Shown here: positions 5,895-10,610 of the stretch, one piece after another
How positions within the stretch are numbered: position 1 is the first letter of the stretch
Layout of the letters: every line of letters begins with the position of its first letter
Origin: Gemmatimonadota bacterium
GTDB taxonomy: Bacteria > Gemmatimonadota > Gemmatimonadetes > Gemmatimonadales > Gemmatimonadaceae
Direction of reading: 5' to 3'
DNA: 10,610 nt
Assembly: GCA_003222065.1 (NCBI GenBank)
Contig: QHUV01000570.1
Location: forward strand, 1-10,610
The notes under the pieces: model-generated
What the model was told of the DNA's origin: nothing
The model's database searches: none
Seen by the model: only the letters and a program-made list of their open reading frames with translations
Translations under genes and position numbers: made by a program

Positions 5895-7663
5895 GCCGAG
5901 CGCGCCGCGCTCTCGATCGATATAGGCAGGGCGACCTCGGCGACACATCCGCCGTCGGCGCGTGCCCGCAACTCGAGCGCGCCACGGTTTCCGAATAGCG
6001 AATGGAGCCGCGCTCTGGTATTCGCGAGCCCGATACCCTCGCCCGGTGGCGATGCCACCCCCGGCCCATCGTCCGCCACCGTTAGGCGCAGGACGTCATT
6101 CTCACATCGCGCGGTGATCACGATCTCACCACCACGCAACTGCTTGCCGATGCCATGCTGCACGGCATTCTCGGCGAGCGGCTGCAGGAGAAGCCGCGGG
6201 ACCAGGGCGCGTCGTGCGTTGACGCTCGCGTCGACGCGCCAGCGAAGCCGATCGCCGAGTCGAACCTGCTCGATCGCGAGGTAGCGCGCGACGAAGGTCA
6301 GCTCGTCCTCGAGGCGGACCGTCTGGTTCGTGTCGTCGAGGACGTAGCGCAAGAGGTCGGCGAGCCCGGTCAACACCGTCGCCGCCTGGTCAGCAGGACC
6401 ACGTCTGACGAGCGCCACTGCCGCGTTCAGGGCGTTGAACAAGAAGTGCGGGCGGATCTGTGCCTCGAGCGCCGTTAGGCGTGCGCGATCCAGTTGCGCG
6501 ACGCCCAAGTGAACCGCGAGCTGGCCGGGCGTGATCGCCGCTTCTTCGCTGCCGATCCGTCGTCGGATTGCGAGCACGGCGGGAAGGAAAGCGACCCAGG
6601 CGACGAACGCCACCACCTGCCACCACGTTGCTACCCACCAGGCGACGGGCTGTGCGCGCGCGATGAGCGTTCCGTAAACGGGGACGACGCCAACGACGGC
6701 GCTCGTCGCGACGGCGGCGAGCAGGAGCCAGCTACTGTTTGCCGGCCTCCTGATCCAGGGCCTGTCGTCCGCGGTATCGGCGGCGCGCCGGTCGCGCGGT
6801 ATTCCCCGCGCCGCTGTTTCGACGAGCCGGCTCGCGAAGGCGCCAGCATAGGCGGCGAACAACGTCGGTAGAACGGCGAGGAGCATTCCCCAGCTCGGTG
6901 GTTCGGCGCCCCGGATCGCGGCGACGGCGTGCGCGAGCGGGAGGCCTAACGACGCCGCGAGGCCGACCGCCCACGCCGGCGCTCGTCGCGGCAGCGCGAC
7001 GACGAACGCGCTTGCCATGAGCACGAGCAGCGGGCCCTGAACCTCGCGCTCGACGAGATCGAGCGCGCGCGCCGCAGCACCGAGAACAAGCGCCACGCCG
7101 TGCCTAACGGCGCCGGCAACGGGAATGTATTCCAGCTCGCGTCCCTCACGGACCTGTCGCAGAAGCAGACCGCCGCGGCTCATGTCCCCGCGGCCGACGA
7201 ACTCGCGCGGAAAGACGAGTCGCTCCCGGAGGGCGGCAAGGAGCGTGTCGGCGTATTTGCCGGTCGCGATGCTTCCCAACAGGACGACTTCGTCTCGTTC
7301 GCCGAGTGCGCGCGTCAGGGCGTCGACGTCGCGCCGGAGCGGGCCGAGGTATCGTTCGTCGCCACCCGCGATGTCCACCTCCGCGAAGGCACACAGATCG
7401 CGCGCCGTCACGCGTGTTTCGGGTGAGACGAGGCCGCGTTCGGTGGTGATTACGAGCACTCCGGCTCGCCCGAACGCGCGCGCGTAAGCGAGCTTGCCGC
7501 GGAAGTACAAGCCACTGAGAAAGCTGAACACCTCGCCGATCGCGACTCCTTCCGGCTCACGTAGCGCCCGCGCGAGCGGGAACTCAGCTTGCTCCTTGAG
7601 AATCAACTTCGCCCGCTCGCCGTCGCAGCGCGCTGGGGAGAGGAGAAATATGCGAGCTGCCAT
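5891..7663 (-). CDS. LytS-type membrane histidine kinase with unusual N-terminal domain
   Basis: 590 residues from ATG 7663 (a TTG at 7681 would add six; the ATG starts the recognisable MAARIFLLSP). Residues 1 to about 190 form a soluble domain with signatures SPARCDGERA, GEVFSFLSGLYFRGKLAYA, LLGSIATGKY and GRGDMSRGG. I recall this as a stand-alone uncharacterised bacterial protein of about 200 residues. Then follow about three membrane segments (209-224, 228-247, 258-278), a charged linker and two more (312-334, 342-366). The kinase core has the phospho-acceptor His406 in IRPHFLFN, an N box with Glu498-Asn499 (QPLAENAVQHG) and a G1 box VADDGPG (530-536). It should autophosphorylate and pass the phosphate to the LytTR regulator encoded just downstream. 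LytS-type kinases usually have more membrane segments before the HFLFN motif; LAVHLGVA running straight into QLDRARL suggests an in-frame loss there. Confidence 0.9.
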   Translation of the reverse strand: MAARIFLLSPARCDGERAKLILKEQAEFPLARALREPEGVAIGEVFSFLSGLYFRGKLAYARAFGRAGVLVITTERGLVSPETRVTARDLCAFAEVDIAGGDERYLGPLRRDVDALTRALGERDEVVLLGSIATGKYADTLLAALRERLVFPREFVGRGDMSRGGLLLRQVREGRELEYIPVAGAVRHGVALVLGAAARALDLVEREVQGPLLVLMASAFVVALPRRAPAWAVGLAASLGLPLAHAVAAIRGAEPPSWGMLLAVLPTLFAAYAGAFASRLVETAARGIPRDRRAADTADDRPWIRRPANSSWLLLAAVATSAVVGVVPVYGTLIARAQPVAWWVATWWQVVAFVAWVAFLPAVLAIRRRIGSEEAAITPGQLAVHLGVAQLDRARLTALEAQIRPHFLFNALNAAVALVRRGPADQAATVLTGLADLLRYVLDDTNQTVRLEDELTFVARYLAIEQVRLGDRLRWRVDASVNARRALVPRLLLQPLAENAVQHGIGKQLRGGEIVITARCENDVLRLTVADDGPGVASPPGEGIGLANTRARLHSLFGNRGALELRARADGGCVAEVALPISIESAARSA

Positions 7664-7705
7664 GTCGCTCTCTCGGTGCAAGACACGGGCTTGCCGCGTG
7701 TGTCC

Positions 7706-8197
7706 TCAGCGACTCGCGACGGAGGTTCCGTACAGCTTCGCGGCATTCTCGCGCAGGACCATCCGGGCGAGGGCTTCGGCGCGCGGCCGATCGATCTCAC
7801 CGTCCCGCATCATCCCGGTGAGGGCCAACGCGAGTGCGCGCCGCGCCGTCGACGCGCCCAACCACGCGACCTCCTCCCAACCTTGATCCGCCCCGCCATC
7901 GAACGCGTCGGTGCCGAACAGGACCTTCTCCGGCCACGCCGTGAGCCACGACCGCAGGGTGTTGGCCAGCTCACGCGGCTCGGCGACGAGCACCATCATC
8001 GAGATGTCGGTATAGACGTTAGGCTTCGACAACATCGATTCCGTCTGGGCGAACAGCGGCCAACCGCCGTGGATCATCACGAACGTCGTCCCGCGGAGCG
8101 TTGAATCGTTGAACGTCGACTCGAGCTGGTGCGGGGCGCTGCCGCGAGCGGAATAGAATCCACCGAAGGTGTCGAGCACATGAATGTGAACGGCCAT
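7706..8197 (-). CDS. C-terminal half of a broken amidohydrolase-family gene
   Basis: 163 codons from an internal ATG; the residues are the second half of an amidohydrolase_2-type TIM barrel: HIH (4-6), HVLDTFGGFYS, HGGWP (43-47) and the metal/catalytic Asp97 in VLFGTDAF. Reading upstream of the ATG in frame gives AGRLG, then a TAG at 8213-8215 where relatives have Glu (REAGRLG), then RAEYKVLEDY up to about 8281. So the frame once continued and has acquired a stop. As a stand-alone protein it lacks the first strands of the barrel and the N-terminal HxH metal ligands, and has no signal peptide, so it is unlikely to work. It ends 42 bp before the kinase start. Confidence 0.8.
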   Translation of the reverse strand: MAVHIHVLDTFGGFYSARGSAPHQLESTFNDSTLRGTTFVMIHGGWPLFAQTESMLSKPNVYTDISMMVLVAEPRELANTLRSWLTAWPEKVLFGTDAFDGGADQGWEEVAWLGASTARRALALALTGMMRDGEIDRPRAEALARMVLRENAAKLYGTSVASR

Positions 8198-8229
8198 GCC
8201 CAGCCGTCCAGCCTAGCGCGCCATCTTAT

Positions 8230-8844
8230 TTAAACGATAGTCCTCGAGGACCTTGTACTCGGCGCGCGTCTGTGTGGCCGCAAGAGAACTTGCTCTTTAG
8301 CATACAATGAACGTGTGTCGGGCGACCGCGCTCCCTCGCCGCGCGTGTCGAGCGGAAGCATCAACGCGTCGGCGAACGCCACCCACCGGAATCGTGGCGG
8401 CTGCAGACCCTGGCCGACGGCGATGCGATTGGCGAGCATGACGTCGATCCCCGCGCGATCGAGCACCCAGGCGGGATACCCGTCGCGTCGCGCACGCAGC
8501 TCTTGGGCGCGCCGTGCATGCAACGTCGCCCGAAACGCATCGTCGCTACCGTTGTTCGGAATGCCGAAGAGCGCCGATTGCGCCGTCCGCCACTCAGGAT
8601 TCTCGAGGCGCAGCCGCCACGGAAGCGGGAAGGGCGGAATCCCGTCGAGCGGCAGCGCATCGAATTCGCTGTCCGCGGGCGCTCCCGCCTGCACCGGGCG
8701 CATCGGATGCGCATGGTTGTCGATCGCGCGGATCGAGGCGATGTAGGCGACGAGTGCCGAATCGACAGGACCTTGCGCACTGGCCGCCCTGGTCGCGCCA
8801 AACGCGAGGACGGCAACCGCAACACGAATCGCAAGACGTGTCAT
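8230..8844 (-). CDS. N-terminal half of a broken, secreted amidohydrolase-family gene
   Basis: 204 codons from ATG 8844, which has a strong Shine-Dalgarno; starts further upstream (to 8979) read through intergenic sequence. A Sec signal peptide (about 1-24, ASAQ cleavage site) precedes the first barrel strand with metal ligands His44 and His46 (DNHAHP). Homology runs to about residue 189 (YAKEQVLLR, 8278); the last 15 residues are frameshifted nonsense. Some 90 residues that should join it to the downstream half are absent, so an ancestral protein of near 470-500 residues is split. The last homologous stretch (8281-8312) uses AT-rich codons (GCT AAA GAG CAA GTT) unlike the rest of the gene. 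The family hydrolyses or decarboxylates small molecules; the substrate is unknown. First gene of the minus-strand block. Confidence 0.8.
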   Translation of the reverse strand: MTRLAIRVAVAVLAFGATRAASAQGPVDSALVAYIASIRAIDNHAHPMRPVQAGAPADSEFDALPLDGIPPFPLPWRLRLENPEWRTAQSALFGIPNNGSDDAFRATLHARRAQELRARRDGYPAWVLDRAGIDVMLANRIAVGQGLQPPRFRWVAFADALMLPLDTRGEGARSPDTRSLYAKEQVLLRPHRRAPSTRSSRTIV

Positions 8845-8850
8845 GTTGAT

Positions 8851-8856
8851 CTCCTT
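8851..8856 (-). promoter_or_regulatory. Ribosome binding site of the amidohydrolase
   Basis: AAGGAG on the minus strand, 6 nt before ATG 8844. It fixes that start and rules out the upstream candidates. Confidence 0.75.
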
Positions 8857-8880
8857 CGACGGAAGGCAACCGGACGCGGG

Positions 8881-8909
8881 AGAATACGCGCCGGGGCCAA
8901 TGCAAGCAA
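8881..8909 (-). promoter_or_regulatory. Candidate sigma-70-like promoter of the minus-strand gene block
   Basis: On the minus strand TTGCTT (8904-8909) and TATTCT (8881-8886) are separated by exactly 17 nt. The -10 box is 37 nt from the ATG, leaving room for a short leader with the Shine-Dalgarno. Matches to consensus are only 3/6 and 4/6, so this is a position-based guess. Confidence 0.3.
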
Positions 8910-9017
8910 CGGTGCTGAGGGTGCTGCCTTCACCTCGGCGCTTCTCAACGTGATTTGAACCGCCGACGGCCCAATCCATGCTTGCTCAACACCGAAACCT
9001 TCAACGACGGTGATGGC

Positions 9018-9743
9018 GTGGCCGGTGGAACACTCGACGCTCGGCGGAAGGGCGCCGACAAGATCACGACGGCAGGGAATCGAGGCACAACGACGCAGGC
9101 GTTACGCTGTCGGCGGAAATTCTTGCGCTTCTTTCCCGGTGGCTTTTACGACGAGACCTACATCGAGTGGGAACGTGGCTACAAGTGGCAGGCACACGAG
9201 CGCTGGATGGAACGACTCGAGCCACACGCCTATCGAGAGCTGCTCGATCGTCGCCGCTTCGCCGAGATTACCGAGCATGCGGTGCGCGTCGAGTCGCGGA
9301 CGAATCTTCTCTTCAGCTTCAATAAGATGGCGCTGCGCGACGCGGTTCGGTCGGCCGCGGGCGCGAAGCGCTTCGCCGAAGGACTGTACGCGTTTCTGCA
9401 CGGCCCGAGCGACGATCGGACGCGCTTCGAGGTGTGGTGTGAGACCGTCGCCGGACTTCCGCGGCGGCAGACGCGCGTCCTCACGTGGCCGCTCGTGACC
9501 GTCTTTGGGTTCATCGCGCAGCCCGAACGCCACATGTTTCTCAAGCCGAACGTCACGCGAGTCGCCGCGCGCGAGTACGGCGTCGAGTTTGCCTACACCT
9601 CGCGACCGAATTGGGAGACGTACGAGAGCTTGCTCAACTTTGCCGCGCTCGTGCAGCGCGACGTCCGCGATCTGCGGCCCCGTGACATGATCGACACTCA
9701 GTCGTTCATCTGGGTGCAAGGCTCGGACGAATATGAGGAGTGA
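9018..9743 (+). CDS. Conserved protein of unknown function
   Basis: 241 residues from the GTG at 9018. The frame stays open back to a TTG at 8955 (262 residues), but the first ~50 residues look non-coding; protein-like sequence starts at RRKFLRFFPGGF (about 9108). No Shine-Dalgarno marks any start, and a start just before that block may have been lost. Strong blocks: FYDETYIEWERGYKW, VESRTNLLFSFNKMALRDA, FAEGLY.FLHG, TRVLTWPLVTVFGFIAQP, MFLKPNVTR and the C-terminal SFIWVQGSDEY. I recall closely similar stand-alone proteins of about 220 residues in other bacteria, without assigned function. It is soluble, rich in aromatic and Arg residues, without signal peptide or membrane segment. It is divergently oriented from the amidohydrolase and followed after 86 bp by the DUF2214-like gene. 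Confidence 0.75.
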   Translation: MAGGTLDARRKGADKITTAGNRGTTTQALRCRRKFLRFFPGGFYDETYIEWERGYKWQAHERWMERLEPHAYRELLDRRRFAEITEHAVRVESRTNLLFSFNKMALRDAVRSAAGAKRFAEGLYAFLHGPSDDRTRFEVWCETVAGLPRRQTRVLTWPLVTVFGFIAQPERHMFLKPNVTRVAAREYGVEFAYTSRPNWETYESLLNFAALVQRDVRDLRPRDMIDTQSFIWVQGSDEYEE

Positions 9744-9761
9744 CGCGCATCACCGTTAGGC

Positions 9762-9786
9762 CGCTCGCGCAGGGTCGCGGCGAGCG
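9762..9786. terminator. Possible hairpin after the unknown-function gene
   Basis: CGCTCGC (9762-9768) and GCGAGCG (9780-9786) form a perfect 7-bp stem with an 11-nt loop, 18 bp after the stop at 9743. There is no T-run after it, so it is not a classic intrinsic terminator. Confidence 0.25.
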
Positions 9787-9829
9787 CGCGCACTAGCCGC
9801 GACGGCCCAGCCTGCATAGCATTGACGCC

Positions 9830-10291
9830 ATGCTGAGGCTCTTTCTCGCCGCGATGCACCTCATCGCGCTCGGCATTGGTCTCGGCGCCGTCTGGGCGCG
9901 GGCGAACGCGCTGAGCCGGCCGCTCGACCGCGCGGCGATGGTGCGCGCCTTCCGCGCCGACACGTGGTGGGGGATCGCGGCGGCGCTCTGGATCGCGACC
10001 GGCCTGTGGCGGCTACTCGGCGGCACGGAGAAAAGCACCAGCTACTACATGCACAATCACGTCTTCTTCACGAAGATGTCGTTTCTCGTGATCATCCTCC
10101 TGCTCGAGATCGGACCGATGATCACCCTCATTCGCTGGCGGCAGATCGCCGGGCGCGGCACCTCGGCGTGGAACCCCAACCCGGCGGCGGCCCGTCGCAT
10201 CGCGCGCATCAGCTACATCGAAGCGGCGCTCGTCATCGCGATGGTATTTGCTGCCGTCGCCATGGCGCGCGGCTACGGTGAGCGGGGCTAG
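9830..10291 (+). CDS. DUF2214-like integral membrane protein
   Basis: 153 residues, normal length for the family. Four membrane segments are visible: about 3-22 (LFLAAMHLIALGIGLGAVW), 45-64 (TWWGIAAALWIATGLWRLL), 80-102 (FFTKMSFLVIILLLEIGPM) and 131-149 (IEAALVIAMVFAAVAMA). YYMHNHVFFTKM and EIGPMITLIRWR are recognisable family blocks, and His10 in the first helix is commonly kept. The function of the family (COG3556) is not known. The ATG at 9830 has no Shine-Dalgarno. Its 3' end is followed by a half copy of the palindromic repeat and a convergent permease gene. Confidence 0.85.
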   Translation: MLRLFLAAMHLIALGIGLGAVWARANALSRPLDRAAMVRAFRADTWWGIAAALWIATGLWRLLGGTEKSTSYYMHNHVFFTKMSFLVIILLLEIGPMITLIRWRQIAGRGTSAWNPNPAAARRIARISYIEAALVIAMVFAAVAMARGYGERG

Positions 10292-10306
10292 TCGGCGGTG
10301 GCCTGT

Positions 10307-10336
10307 GATGCCTCGTCGCTGCTCCTCGGGATGACA
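10307..10336. repeat. Half copy of the GTCATCCTGAG-type intergenic repeat
   Basis: CGTCGCTGCTCCTCGGGATGACA here matches the right arm of the palindromic element at 929-1075 (CGTCGCTGCGCTCCTCAGGATGACA) with small differences. No opposing left arm is seen nearby. It sits between two convergent genes and yields a false minus-strand ORF with a CHPEE motif. Confidence 0.65.
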
Positions 10337-10343
10337 GTGAGTC

Positions 10344-10610
10344 CTACTCCTCCCGCAGAGCAACAATCGGCGAGACGCGTGATGCCCGCAGGGCCGGCAG
10401 GAGCACGGCGATGAGCGCGCTCACCAACAGCACGGCCAGCGCGGCAGCCGTCGAATATGGATCCGTTGCCTCGATACCGTACAGTTGCGCGTGGAGGAGC
10501 CGCAGCGAGCCTAACGCGATCGGCAGGCCAACGGCGAAGCCGAGGAGTACGACGCGCAGGGCGTCGGCGACGACGAGCCTAACGACACCCGGGCGCTGCG
10601 CGCCGAGCGC
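10344..10610 (-). CDS. C-terminus of a MacB/FtsX-type ABC transporter permease, 5' partial
   Basis: The minus strand is open from the window edge to TAG at 10344-10346, giving 88 residues. They begin with ALGAQRPGVVRLVVADAL, then a membrane segment (about 20-37), a loop HAQLYGIEATDPYS typical of duplicated orphan permeases, a last membrane segment (about 56-73) and the closing block RASRVSPIVALREE. Such permeases form the membrane part of MacB-like exporters or act as stand-alone FtsX-domain proteins; the long duplicated 'ADOP' type ends this way. The N-terminal part lies beyond the window, so which type it is cannot be said. Two copies of the CCTAACG word fall inside these 267 bases. Confidence 0.85.
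   Translation of the reverse strand, partial: ALGAQRPGVVRLVVADALRVVLLGFAVGLPIALGSLRLLHAQLYGIEATDPYSTAAALAVLLVSALIAVLLPALRASRVSPIVALREE

Larger units (their letters stand above)
3..10584. repeat. Dispersed octamer RCCTAACG (16 exact CCTAACG/CGTTAGG copies)
   Basis: Exact CCTAACG on the plus strand: 3, 52, 1828, 1954, 2392, 6945, 7103, 10510, 10578. On the minus strand (CGTTAGG as written): 311, 4353, 4845, 6080, 6473, 8017, 9754. The base before CCTAACG is G in 12 copies and A in 4, never a pyrimidine; the base after it is free. Copies lie within genes in both orientations and between genes. Near misses are CGTTAGT at 3211 and CCTAGCG at 8212. Confidence 0.85.

Noticed and set aside
5895..5948. 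Upstream ATG extension of the response regulator
   Set aside because: It overlaps the end of the kinase and adds residues not found in receiver domains; the GTG at 5894 with GTGA overlap fits better.
7682..7704. Possible hairpin GACAC...GTGTC between amidohydrolase and kinase
   Set aside because: Only 5 bp of stem with mismatches and no T-run; not a convincing terminator.
7589..8104. Plus-strand ORF of 171 codons
   Set aside because: Antisense to the start of the kinase and the amidohydrolase tail; composition-driven open frame.
10013..10366. Minus-strand ORF of 117 codons with a CHPEEQ motif
   Set aside because: Antisense to the DUF2214-like gene and started by the half repeat; the real permease terminus in this region uses another frame.
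1..10610. CRISPR array, tRNA, rRNA, transposase or phage genes
   Set aside because: None seen: no regularly spaced repeats, no tRNA-like cloverleaf noticed and no DDE or integrase motifs in any frame.

Overview
The window is about 10.6 kb of high-GC bacterial chromosome. Its gene families are secreted hydrolases, a LytS/LytTR two-component pair, a MacB/FtsX-type permease and intergenic repeats of the 'GTCATCCTGAG' kind. Together these suggest a Gemmatimonadota-like organism. That placement rests on recalled family resemblance, not on a marker gene. No rRNA, tRNA, CRISPR array, transposase or phage gene is visible.

Layout from left to right. (1) 1-924 (+): 3' part of an exported metallo-beta-lactamase-fold hydrolase whose start lies outside the window. 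(2) 925-1147: a spacer filled by an imperfect palindromic intergenic repeat. (3) 1148-1924 (+): an intradiol-dioxygenase-like Tat lipoprotein. (4) 1955-8844 (-): a block of five genes on one strand. In order of transcription they are a secreted amidohydrolase, a membrane histidine kinase with an unusual N-terminal domain, a LytTR response regulator, a secreted M1 metallopeptidase and a type-B carboxylesterase. (5) 9018-9743 (+): a conserved protein of unknown function. (6) 9830-10291 (+): a DUF2214-like membrane protein. (7) 10344-10610 (-): the C-terminus of a MacB/FtsX-type permease. It lacks its start in the window.

The minus-strand block would make sense as a sensor and regulator placed among exported degradative enzymes. 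However, the three enzyme genes are all broken: each lost a piece of about 60-100 residues inside a conserved domain, with a change of frame. The esterase has lost its catalytic-His region, the M1 peptidase has lost part of its N-terminal beta domain, and the amidohydrolase is cut in two and also carries an in-frame TAG. The histidine kinase is open throughout but looks like a fusion, and its membrane part may be shortened. Either this is a decaying island or the assembly has dropped short segments. Raw reads would decide.

The most striking feature not explained by genes is a dispersed word, RCCTAACG. It occurs 16 times as exact CCTAACG/CGTTAGG on both strands, inside and between genes, and forces codons (CTA, TTA, AGG) that a high-GC genome normally avoids. 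Density and distribution resemble a DNA-uptake, methylation or chromosome-organisation word.
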